Shown here: positions 43,922 to 52,926 of the stretch, one piece after another
Position numbering within the stretch: the first letter of the stretch is position 1
Layout of the letters: every line of letters starts with the position of its first letter
Source of the DNA: Chitinophagaceae bacterium UBA1931
GTDB taxonomy: Bacteria; Bacteroidota; Bacteroidia; Chitinophagales; Chitinophagaceae
Direction: 5' to 3'
Length of the DNA: 64,000 nt
NCBI GenBank assembly: GCA_002337125.1
Contig: DDFJ01000001.1
Coordinates: 1,168,208 to 1,232,207, forward strand
Translations under genes and position numbers: made by a program
The notes under the pieces: model-generated
What the model was told of the DNA's origin: nothing
Database searches by the model: none
What the model saw: the letters and a program-made list of their open reading frames with translations, nothing else

Positions 43922-45463
43922 TTAAAACTGTTTCGGATGTTTCCAGTCGCCAAACGGATGTTTAATTGTTCGTTTGATCGGCATTTGCATTCCTTTTGAA
44001 CTTTCTAACCAGTCGAATAAATCACCTGCCATTTGTTTTACAAGATTTGCATACTTGGGGTCTTCGATCAGGTTATGTATTTCATTGGGATCATTTTCAA
44101 TATCATACAATTCATTCTGATCCCAGATACCCATGTAGCGTATGTACTTATACTTATCCGTACGAACGCCATACACACTTGGTGTCATAGGAAAATCATA
44201 TTCCCAATAATATTCATAGAAAATTTTATTGCGCCATTGTGTTGTATCTCCTTTCAGCAATTGCACAAAAGATTTACCGGGCATATACGATGGTTTCGTT
44301 AAACCTGCCATTTCAAGTACAGTTGGAGCCACATCAATATTCTGTACCATTCTGTCAATTTTTTGTCCGCCTTTAAATAACCAAGGAGCATATACAAGAA
44401 ATGGAACTTTTACACTCTCTTCATAAAAATGTCTTTTATCAATCAAACCATGTTCGCCCCAGCTAAAACCATTATCTCCCATATAAATAACCATGGTATT
44501 ATTTTCAAGTCCATTGGCTTTTAAATAATCCAAGACGGTTCCAATACTTTCATCCACAGCCATCAATGTTTCGCAATATCCCTGTACCATTGAATCAATA
44601 TCATTATGATTATGATACATAAAGTCAACACCATGCCAGCTATAACGTTGTTGCTTTACCCATTCAGGCCATTTTAAATCTTTGTAATCATCATGCAATG
44701 TTTGCCAGTATGTTGGAGGCAAAGGATATTTCATATTTGCGTACATCCCTTTATGACGTTTTGCGGGAGCCAATGGAGAATGCACTGCTTTATGTGATAA
44801 ATACAAAAAGAATGGTTTGTTTTTATCTCTGCCATTTAACCAGTCAATAGCATGCTGGGTTAATAAATCTGTGATGTATGTTGAATCTTTATATTGAACA
44901 TGCTTTCCATCAATATTTAAATTAGGATTGTAATAAATACCCTGGCCTCTGAAGCTTTCCCAATGATCAAAACCGGGACGTGGGCGATCATCATCATCAC
45001 CCATATGCCATTTACCAAAGAAAGAAGTTTGATAACCGTTCTTTTGCAAGTATTGTGGGAAGTAAACCAATCCATCAGGCTCGCCAGCCACATTATCAAC
45101 TATAGTATGTACATGCGAAAACTGGCCTGTTAAAATAGAAGCACGGCTTGGTGAACAAAGTGAGGTTGTTACAAATGCATTTTTAAAATAAGCGCCACCA
45201 CTTGCCAGTTTATCCATGTTTGGCGTTTTTTGCCATGAAATCTTATTGGTAAAACCCATAAAATCGTAACGGTGATCGTCAGTAAGAATAAAAATAACAT
45301 TCATCTTTTTCTGACCTGCTATTGCCTGCAATTTTTCCGGAACACCTGGAACAGGAATTTTTACTTTTGCAAAATTCTCTCCCTGTGTTTCCTGGTTATG
45401 TTCCTGTGCTCCTGCATATAACGAAGCAAAAAGAAGAATAAATATGAAAAATCTTTTCCGCAT
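43922..45463 (-). CDS. Type I sulfatase
   Basis: A 513-residue secreted S1 sulfatase. Metal site NVIFILTDDHRYDFMGF; formylglycine Cys103 in TSLCSPSRASILTGQFSH; KWHMGDDDDRPRPGFDHWES; MGDNGFSWGEHGLIDKRHFY. The layout is like N-acetylglucosamine-6-sulfatase and choline-sulfatase type members. It starts eight bases after the GH3 gene, so the two are probably coupled. The substrate is likely a sulfated sugar of the target polysaccharide. Confidence 0.93.
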   Translation of the reverse strand: MRKRFFIFILLFASLYAGAQEHNQETQGENFAKVKIPVPGVPEKLQAIAGQKKMNVIFILTDDHRYDFMGFTNKISWQKTPNMDKLASGGAYFKNAFVTTSLCSPSRASILTGQFSHVHTIVDNVAGEPDGLVYFPQYLQKNGYQTSFFGKWHMGDDDDRPRPGFDHWESFRGQGIYYNPNLNIDGKHVQYKDSTYITDLLTQHAIDWLNGRDKNKPFFLYLSHKAVHSPLAPAKRHKGMYANMKYPLPPTYWQTLHDDYKDLKWPEWVKQQRYSWHGVDFMYHNHNDIDSMVQGYCETLMAVDESIGTVLDYLKANGLENNTMVIYMGDNGFSWGEHGLIDKRHFYEESVKVPFLVYAPWLFKGGQKIDRMVQNIDVAPTVLEMAGLTKPSYMPGKSFVQLLKGDTTQWRNKIFYEYYWEYDFPMTPSVYGVRTDKYKYIRYMGIWDQNELYDIENDPNEIHNLIEDPKYANLVKQMAGDLFDWLESSKGMQMPIKRTIKHPFGDWKHPKQF

Positions 45464-45471
45464 TACTGATA

Positions 45472-47823
45472 TTATTTAATGATCAATTTTACCTTTTGTA
45501 AATCTTTATCGTTGGATGAGTTTCCTACCATGATGGTAAAGTCTCCCGCTTCAATAACAGGTTTCATATTAATATCCAAAAACTCAAATGATTTTGGTGT
45601 AAGTGTAAACTCAACTGTTTTTGTTTCACCCTGCTTTAACGAAACACGCTGAAAACGTTTTAATTCTTTAACAGGTCTTGTTACACTGCTCACTTCATCT
45701 CTCACATATAATTGAACTACTTCATCTCCATCCATATTACCTGTGTTTGTTACAGTACATGTAACTTTTACCGGCTCTGTTTTTGCAATAGTTGGTTTTG
45801 AAAGTTTGATGTTATCAATTTTAAACGTGGTATAACTTAAGCCAAATCCAAAATCGTACAAAGCGCTGCTTTGTGTAAGAATGTATTTATGAAAATAGTT
45901 AGATGGTTTTGCATTATAGTAAGTAGGTATTTGGCCTGTACTGCGTGGGATGCTGATTGGTAATTTACCACTTGGGTTTACTTTGCCAAAAATGATTTCT
46001 GCAATAGCCTGTCCGCCAAAATCACCGGGTTCCCATGCTTCAATTACAGCAGCAGCAGTTTTTGACTCTTCTGTTACACTTAAAGGCCTGCTGTTAACCA
46101 AAATAATAATAACAGGCTTACCTGATGCAATCAATTCTTTTACCAAAGCAGATTGCTGACCCAGTAAATTAATATTATCTCTGTCGATATTTTCACCGCT
46201 TGTTTTTTCATCGTTTTGATAACGTAAAGAATTTTCACCTACAACTACAATGGTTACATCAGCATCTTTTGCTTTTTGACCAGCTTGTGCAATAACATCT
46301 TTTTCAATTTTTTTTACAGTGCCACTGGGTAAATATTCTACTTCAGTACCAGCAGGAGCAATTTGTTTTATTCCTTCAACAACTGTAATCACATTTGAGT
46401 CGGGCTGAAGTAATGACCAATCACCCAATATTGTTTGATTATCTGCATTCGGCCCGGTTATAAATATTTTTTTTACAGAAGAAGCAAGCGGAAGTACGTT
46501 ATCATTTTTCAATAACACAATCGCTTCTCTTGCCGATTGCAAAGCAAGATTTTTATTTTCTGCATTAAACATTACCAGCCGTGCCAAACCTTCATCAACA
46601 AAAGGTTTTTCAAACAAACCTAATTTGAATTTTGCTTCCAGAATTTTTCCTGCAGAACGATCAATATAACTCATGGGTACACGACCTTCTTTTACCAGTT
46701 CCATCAATGGTTCCATAAAGCCGGGGCCATGCATGTGCATATCCATACCAGCCATTACTGTTTGATATACTGCTTCTTTTTGATCACTGGCTGTTTTATG
46801 TGTTGTTGCAATACGTTCAATATCCATCCAGTCGCTTACAATAAAACCTTTAAAGCCCCATTTTGTACGAAGTACATCTGTCATCAAATATTTATTTGCA
46901 TGGCAAGGAACACCATTCAATTCATTATGTGCAGTCATTATCGTAAAAGCGCCAGCATCAACACCTGCTTTATAAGGAGGAAGATGAATTTCCCATAATG
47001 TACGTTCTGAAATATCTGTTGGTGAACCATTTAATCCATTTACAGAATTACCACCACCAATTAAATGTTTAATACACGATGCAACAACATCACTTCCTGT
47101 CATATTTTTTCCTTGCAAACCTTTTACCATTGCTACGCCCATTGCAGTAACGAGGTAGGTATCTTCTCCAAATGTTTCACCTACCCTGCCCCAGCGAGCA
47201 TCACGTGCAATATCAATGTTTGGAGTAAATGTCCAGTGGCTTCCTGTTGCACGCATTTCTTTTGCAGTAGCAACTCCAACTTTCTCAACGATTGACGGAT
47301 TAAAGGTACTTGCCAGTGATAGCGGTGTAGGATAAACAGTACAACCATTTACTAATGCATTACCATGTATCGCATCTATACCAATCAAAATAGGAATCTT
47401 TAAACGGCTTTGCATAGCAAGGCGCTGCATTTCATTGCTTTCTTTTGCTGTAACAATATGCAGAAACGAACCGACCATTCCATTACTTACCATGTGGCGC
47501 AATGAATCGAAGCTGATGCCACGGTAAAACGAAGAAGCATCATCATTCGCTGCGGGATCTTTCCCTTTATTAATTCTGTAAGATTCAACCTGGTGCTCAA
47601 TACCAACATATTGGCACATTTGAGCCACTTTTTCCTGTAACGTCATTCGCTTTAGCAAATCAGTTACTCTTTTTTCAACAGGTTGTTTGGGGTCTAAATA
47701 AAGAGGTGATTGCGCTATTGTGCCTGATGCAATCTGAAACAGGATACAGATCAATAAAAAATACTTCATTCTCCTTTTTAGTTGTACGTACATAGTCTTC
47801 GTTTTTCTTTTATAATTCTTCAT
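45472..47823 (-). CDS. GH3 beta-glycosidase (BglX-like)
   Basis: A GH3 enzyme of up to 783 residues. The signal peptide MKYFLLICILFQIASGTIAQ begins at Met19 (47769), a more natural start. The (alpha/beta)8 domain contains the nucleophile motif GFIVSDWMDIER. The alpha/beta sandwich (GENSLRYQNDEKTSGENIDR) and the fibronectin-III-like end (VTCTVTNTGNMDGDEVVQLY) follow. GH3 enzymes release beta-glucose or beta-xylose; beside a GH10 xylanase a beta-xylosidase role is plausible but inferred. It sits between sulfatase genes. Confidence 0.93.
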   Translation of the reverse strand: MKNYKRKTKTMYVQLKRRMKYFLLICILFQIASGTIAQSPLYLDPKQPVEKRVTDLLKRMTLQEKVAQMCQYVGIEHQVESYRINKGKDPAANDDASSFYRGISFDSLRHMVSNGMVGSFLHIVTAKESNEMQRLAMQSRLKIPILIGIDAIHGNALVNGCTVYPTPLSLASTFNPSIVEKVGVATAKEMRATGSHWTFTPNIDIARDARWGRVGETFGEDTYLVTAMGVAMVKGLQGKNMTGSDVVASCIKHLIGGGNSVNGLNGSPTDISERTLWEIHLPPYKAGVDAGAFTIMTAHNELNGVPCHANKYLMTDVLRTKWGFKGFIVSDWMDIERIATTHKTASDQKEAVYQTVMAGMDMHMHGPGFMEPLMELVKEGRVPMSYIDRSAGKILEAKFKLGLFEKPFVDEGLARLVMFNAENKNLALQSAREAIVLLKNDNVLPLASSVKKIFITGPNADNQTILGDWSLLQPDSNVITVVEGIKQIAPAGTEVEYLPSGTVKKIEKDVIAQAGQKAKDADVTIVVVGENSLRYQNDEKTSGENIDRDNINLLGQQSALVKELIASGKPVIIILVNSRPLSVTEESKTAAAVIEAWEPGDFGGQAIAEIIFGKVNPSGKLPISIPRSTGQIPTYYNAKPSNYFHKYILTQSSALYDFGFGLSYTTFKIDNIKLSKPTIAKTEPVKVTCTVTNTGNMDGDEVVQLYVRDEVSSVTRPVKELKRFQRVSLKQGETKTVEFTLTPKSFEFLDINMKPVIEAGDFTIMVGNSSNDKDLQKVKLIIK

Positions 47824-47966
47824 AGTGGAATTGAAAAATGTGCTTTATTAAATCGAACAAAGGCATAATCTTTTTGTTATTTCAAGTCCTAAATAAATAT
47901 GATAAATAAATTGCTGTGGATTCAGGTGTCCTGCAGCAATAAATTATCCAAATACAAAAAACACTT

Positions 47967-49595
47967 TCATTTGTATTTTGGTTGGTTTAGTTTATGAAAT
48001 TGGCTATTGTAAAACTCGTGCAGTTTGGCTGTCAATTCTTTTACTACTGTTTCCATAGATGGTTCTTTCGCTAAATTTTTTGTTTCTAAAGGATCTGTCT
48101 GATAATCGTATAATTCAACTGCCTTTACATCTTTCGGATTAAAAACTTTCGATGTGCTGAAATTGTTTCCCACCCACTCTGTTAACCTGTATCGTTGGGT
48201 ACGCAAAGAATACCCCATAATTTCCTTTGGATTATCTTTCCCATCTCGTGGATATTGACTGATGGAAAAATCTTTGATGATTACCTGTTGATTTTTCATA
48301 GCAGGAACCAGACTTTTGCCATCCAGCCAGGAAGGAGTACGAAGTCCGGTCAATTCGCATAAAGACGGAAAAATATCAACAAACTCAACCTGTTTTTTAT
48401 ATTGTTTACCATTTGAAGTACCAGGCATCTTTATTATTAAAGGAACTCTTACTGCCTGTTCAAAATTTGTATGCTTGCACCAAAGACTATGATCACCTAA
48501 GTGCCAGCCATGATCCCCCCACAAAACAACAATTGTATTTTTATCAAGACCAGTTTCTTTTAGTGCTTTCATCAGTTTACCAACCAATGCGTCAGTATAT
48601 GAAATACAAGCATAGTATCCATGTATTAATTCCTTTTGTTTTTCTTCCGTTAACTGTAACACATTTCCTTTCGTATTGATTGTTGCTGCTTCAATATCAG
48701 CACTGTAATTTCTTAATTCGCCGCCATTTTGATAAGCAAATTCTGGACTTCCCTCAGCTTTTTCCTGAAATGGTGCAAGAGAAATTTTATTGCGATCATA
48801 TAAATCCCAGTATTTTTTGGGAGCAATAAAAGGAAGATGTGGTTTTTTAAATCCTACGGCAAGAAAAAATGGTTGCTTACTTTTTTTAAATTGTTTCAAT
48901 TGATTTACAGCATAGTTTGCCATTGCACCGTCCATATAAGCATCATCAGGCACATCCAAACATTCTGTTGAGTAGCGGCTAACACCATTTATTTTTTTTC
49001 CGTAAAAATCATTTTCTTCTTTATCTGCATATCCTGCCTCTTCGGCCTGTTTTCTTACGGATGGATTTTGATAAATTCCAAAAGCAATATGTTCAAACCC
49101 TTTTGCTAATGGAAAAGTTTTCATAAAGGGTACAGACCAGCTGACTGAATCACCTTTATTATCAACAGTGCTCAGATCAAATATTTTTCCCATTCCTATA
49201 GTTGTGTAGCCATTAGCCTTAAAATATTGCGGGATGGAAACAATGTCAGGATTCATATCTCTGAGATGTGTTTTTAAATCCCAGATTTTTGTCTTATCAG
49301 GTCGCATTCCTGTAAGCAAACTAGCACGGGTTGGGCCACAAACTGCCTGCTGGCAATAAGCCGACGAAAACATGATGCCGGATTTTGCAAGTGTATCTAT
49401 ATTTGGAGATGAAATATAGGATGCACCATAGCATCCCAATTCAGGTTTTAAATCATCAATGGCAATAAAAAGGATATTGAACCTAGGTGATTGATGAGTA
49501 CCCCCTTTTTTCTTTTGTGCAAACACAAATGCATTGCACAAAAGAAAAAAAGAAGCAAGAAAAACAGTTTTCGTTATCATGACAAAATTGTTCAA
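47967..49595 (-). CDS. Iduronate-2-sulfatase-like type I sulfatase
   Basis: A 542-residue secreted S1 sulfatase. FNILFIAIDDLKPELGCYGA is the metal-binding start, Cys86 in CQQAVCGPTRASLLTG is the formylglycine site, and LWGDHGWHLGDHSLWCKHTN is the second metal motif. All three are typical of the iduronate-2-sulfatase-like subgroup. The protein is a paralogue of the next upstream sulfatase (49664-51256), similar along its whole length. The start could also be Met6. It probably removes 2-sulfate from uronic or pentose residues. Confidence 0.93.
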   Translation of the reverse strand: MNNFVMITKTVFLASFFLLCNAFVFAQKKKGGTHQSPRFNILFIAIDDLKPELGCYGASYISSPNIDTLAKSGIMFSSAYCQQAVCGPTRASLLTGMRPDKTKIWDLKTHLRDMNPDIVSIPQYFKANGYTTIGMGKIFDLSTVDNKGDSVSWSVPFMKTFPLAKGFEHIAFGIYQNPSVRKQAEEAGYADKEENDFYGKKINGVSRYSTECLDVPDDAYMDGAMANYAVNQLKQFKKSKQPFFLAVGFKKPHLPFIAPKKYWDLYDRNKISLAPFQEKAEGSPEFAYQNGGELRNYSADIEAATINTKGNVLQLTEEKQKELIHGYYACISYTDALVGKLMKALKETGLDKNTIVVLWGDHGWHLGDHSLWCKHTNFEQAVRVPLIIKMPGTSNGKQYKKQVEFVDIFPSLCELTGLRTPSWLDGKSLVPAMKNQQVIIKDFSISQYPRDGKDNPKEIMGYSLRTQRYRLTEWVGNNFSTSKVFNPKDVKAVELYDYQTDPLETKNLAKEPSMETVVKELTAKLHEFYNSQFHKLNQPKYK

Positions 49596-49663
49596 TTAAT
49601 GAAACAGGAATTGTTAAAAACAAACTGCTGTCTGAATGAGCAACGCTGGCTGTTTAAAATATT

Positions 49664-51256
49664 CTATTCTTTTATTATACCAGCAGTTTTGTATTGCTGG
49701 GCATAATATTCATGTAATTGGAAAGATAGTTGCTCAACTATTTTTTTCATTTTAGGGTCACCGGCAACGTTCCTCGTTTCATTTGGATCATTTACTAAAT
49801 CATATAGCTCAACAGCTTTTATGTCTGCAGCATTAAATGGTTTAGCTGTCGTGAAATAGTTTCCTATCCATTCTGTATATCGATACTGTTTGTTGCGTAA
49901 TGAATATCCCATTATTTCTCTTGCACCTTTACCAGCGCCACGAGGATACTGACTGATTGAAAACTCTTTTACAGAAGCATTTTTATTTTTTAGTACAGGA
50001 ACTAAACTTTTTCCATCCAAATAAGAAGCAATCGGCAAACCTGTTAATTCGCAAAGTGTTGGATAAATATCAACAAACTCAACCGGTGATGCGCAGGCTT
50101 CACCTTTTGTTAGGCCAGGTACTTTTATAATAAGAGGAACCCTTGTTGCCTGTTCAAAATTGCTATGCTTGTTCCATAAACTATGATCACCTAAATGCCA
50201 TCCATGATCGCCCCAGATAATAATGATCGTATTCTTATCCAATCCATTTGCTTTTAAACCTTCTATTAATTTTGCTACCTGTGCATCGATATAAGAAATA
50301 CAAGCATAATACCCATGAATGAGCTCTCTTTGTTTCTCTACAGGCAAACGCAATAAGTCATTTTTCCCACCTCCAGGCAATGGAGTAATATCAACAAAGC
50401 TTCTCATTTCTCCTGAATTATGATATGCTACATCAGGACCATCAATTGATTTTTTTTGCCATTCGGCAAGACTTACTTTACTTCGGTCATATAAATCCCA
50501 GTATTTTTTAGGAGCAACAAACGGAAGATGTGGCTTTTTGAAACCAACTGCAAGAAAAAAAGGTTGTGCACTGTTTTTTAATTCTTTCATCTGCTTTACA
50601 GCATAATTAGCCATTGCACCATCCATATAAGCATCATCAGGAACATCAAGACACTCTGTTGAAATCTTTACCTCGCTCTTTGCTTCTTCACCTCCGGCCA
50701 TTTTTGCACCAGACCTTTCCTTGGCTTTAATTTCAGGTGATTGATAAGTTTCAAAAGCAAGATCTTCATATCCTTCGGCCAATTTGAACTTTCGTTTATA
50801 AGGTACCGACCAGCTCAAAGCATCAGATTCTTTATCCACGCTACGGGGATCAAAAATTTTGCCCATACCGATTGTTTGGTAACCATTTGCTTTAAAATAC
50901 TGAGGCAACGTAACAATATCAGGGTTCTTATCACGAATCATCGTTTGCAAATCCCATACCTGTGTTTTATCGGGACGTACACCAGTTAAAAGGCTTGCTC
51001 GGGTAGGTCCACATACTGCTTGTTGACAATAAGCAGTTGTAAAGATTGTACCTTGTGCAGCCAGTTTATCAATTCCCGGGGTAAACGTTTCTTTAAAACC
51101 ATAACAGCTTAAATCCGGTTTTAAATCATCAACAGCTATAAAAAGAATATTATACTTTGTCTGAGTTGTTTTTTTCTGAGAAATGCCATGTGTGAAAATC
51201 AGAAGAAAAACTGCTAAGGGAATTGTTATTTTCTGTCTCATTTTATTTGTTTTCAT
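49664..51256 (-). CDS. Iduronate-2-sulfatase-like type I sulfatase
   Basis: The frame is open to 51349, but that overlaps susD; Met32 (51256, MKTNKMRQKITIPLAVFLLI) gives a signal peptide. YNILFIAVDDLKPDLSCYGF, Cys82 (AYCQQAVCGPTRASLLTG) and IWGDHGWHLGDHSLWNKHSN carry the active site. It differs from its downstream paralogue by an insert near AKERSGAKMAGGEEAKSEVK. The two probably arose by tandem duplication. It is the first enzyme after SusD in the operon. Confidence 0.93.
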   Translation of the reverse strand: MKTNKMRQKITIPLAVFLLIFTHGISQKKTTQTKYNILFIAVDDLKPDLSCYGFKETFTPGIDKLAAQGTIFTTAYCQQAVCGPTRASLLTGVRPDKTQVWDLQTMIRDKNPDIVTLPQYFKANGYQTIGMGKIFDPRSVDKESDALSWSVPYKRKFKLAEGYEDLAFETYQSPEIKAKERSGAKMAGGEEAKSEVKISTECLDVPDDAYMDGAMANYAVKQMKELKNSAQPFFLAVGFKKPHLPFVAPKKYWDLYDRSKVSLAEWQKKSIDGPDVAYHNSGEMRSFVDITPLPGGGKNDLLRLPVEKQRELIHGYYACISYIDAQVAKLIEGLKANGLDKNTIIIIWGDHGWHLGDHSLWNKHSNFEQATRVPLIIKVPGLTKGEACASPVEFVDIYPTLCELTGLPIASYLDGKSLVPVLKNKNASVKEFSISQYPRGAGKGAREIMGYSLRNKQYRYTEWIGNYFTTAKPFNAADIKAVELYDLVNDPNETRNVAGDPKMKKIVEQLSFQLHEYYAQQYKTAGIIKE

Positions 51257-51302
51257 TTTCAAATGATCTGACGAAAAAAAGATTAAAGGGTTGAATTCTT
51301 TT

Positions 51303-52895
51303 TCAATACCCTGGATTCTGATCTGTATCATTAATTGCAGTACTTGCATTAATTTCCTTAATTGGAATAGGCAATAACATTAATCTATTGATAGAATTAT
51401 CGTCAACAGGATAAGTAATATCAGCGCCCACGGTAAACTTTGGATAGGTATTATGGTATGTTAGGAAATTCTTGAGATACTGCTGTCCTCTTCTTCTCAC
51501 ATCATACCACAAATGACATTCACCTTCCAATTCATATCTGCGTTCGAGGAAAATACGATCACGGAATACATCTTTGCTGTTAATACTTGTAGCATCCCAA
51601 TTTTTAGGCTGCAATGAACTTGTGCCATCTGGTTTTAAGCGTGCCCTTGTAAGCACCATATTTACATATTGGTATGCATTTGTAGGACCATTAATTTCAT
51701 TTTCAGCCTCTGCTAACATTAACAGGACATCAGCATAACGTAAATAATAAAAATTACGGTTTGAATTTGTACTCACATATGAAGCATCGATGTATTTTTT
51801 GATGTATGGCCATCCTTGTGACTTAGCATTGCTTGCACTGTTATTATAAGGATATACTCTTGTAACAACACCTGCATTTGTTGTGAAAAAACTGTCAATA
51901 TACGTTACTTTAATACGAGGGTCGGCATTTGTGTATTGTGCAACATGACCATCATAAATTTCTTTATTAATTCGATTACGACCGAATGGACCGTTAACTG
52001 TCATTGGTGTATAAGTCGACCCATTAGGAGAGTAGAAATTTGTCCATTGACCATTTGGTCCTCCTGATATTGTGTATTGAATTTCAACAATTGATTCCTT
52101 ATTATTTTCATTATTAACGTCGAATAATTTTGAATAGTTCGTTTCCAGGCTATAAGCACCGCTATTTACAACTGCAAGCAATTCATCTTTAGCTTTTTGC
52201 CAGTAAGTTGATGCAGGATCGTTACTTGCAAGCGTTAGATATACTTTTCCTAACAAAGCACCAGCTGCATATTTATGCGGGCGTCCAACCGGTTGTTTTC
52301 CAGGAGCGACCATCATCTGTTTTGCTTTTTCCAGGTCGGAAATAATCAATGCATATACATCAGCTTTTGAAGCCCTTGGCAAATTGATTTCATCAATGGT
52401 TACAGGTTTGGTCCTTAAGGGTACCCCTCCAAACATTCTTACAAGATTGAAATATAACATACCTCTTAGAAAATAAGCTTCACCGGTTACAGTTCTTTTT
52501 ACCGAATCGGAAGAAGTAGCATTCGGTAACTTGTCAATAATATCGTTACAAACTTTAATGGAACTGTAAAAAGCATCCCATGGACTATTGTTCGACAGCC
52601 ATAATGTTGAACTTCCAAAGGTTAACGAATTTAAGTCAGATGCAGCTGCCTGGCTGGTCCAGTAACCACCGGACGAAATATTAAGCATCGTGCTGTAGCC
52701 TGCTCCAAATCCACCATAATCAGCAGCAACGCCCCATGCTCCGATCATTACAGCATCGGCACCGGAATTGGAATTATAGATGGCATCGGAAGAAAGAAAT
52801 GAATAGGGATGTTCTTTTAAAAAGCCTTTTTTACAACCTATTAATGAAATAAAAAGAGCTGAAGAACTTAATAATATGGTTAAAATATGCTTCAT
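51303..52895 (-). CDS. SusD/RagB-family surface glycan-binding lipoprotein
   Basis: A 530-residue lipoprotein. The signal peptide MKHILTILLSSSALFISLIG is followed by Cys21 (lipobox LIGC). The SusD fold shows in TGEAYFLRGMLYFNLVRMFG and YAAGALLGKVYLTLASND, and the family ending in DRIFLERRYELEGECHLWYD. It lies 32 bases after susC and pairs with it. It binds the polysaccharide at the cell surface and hands oligosaccharides to the receptor. Confidence 0.96.
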   Translation of the reverse strand: MKHILTILLSSSALFISLIGCKKGFLKEHPYSFLSSDAIYNSNSGADAVMIGAWGVAADYGGFGAGYSTMLNISSGGYWTSQAAASDLNSLTFGSSTLWLSNNSPWDAFYSSIKVCNDIIDKLPNATSSDSVKRTVTGEAYFLRGMLYFNLVRMFGGVPLRTKPVTIDEINLPRASKADVYALIISDLEKAKQMMVAPGKQPVGRPHKYAAGALLGKVYLTLASNDPASTYWQKAKDELLAVVNSGAYSLETNYSKLFDVNNENNKESIVEIQYTISGGPNGQWTNFYSPNGSTYTPMTVNGPFGRNRINKEIYDGHVAQYTNADPRIKVTYIDSFFTTNAGVVTRVYPYNNSASNAKSQGWPYIKKYIDASYVSTNSNRNFYYLRYADVLLMLAEAENEINGPTNAYQYVNMVLTRARLKPDGTSSLQPKNWDATSINSKDVFRDRIFLERRYELEGECHLWYDVRRRGQQYLKNFLTYHNTYPKFTVGADITYPVDDNSINRLMLLPIPIKEINASTAINDTDQNPGY

Positions 52896-52926
52896 ATATT
52901 TTATTTGAATCGTAAAAACAAATTAT

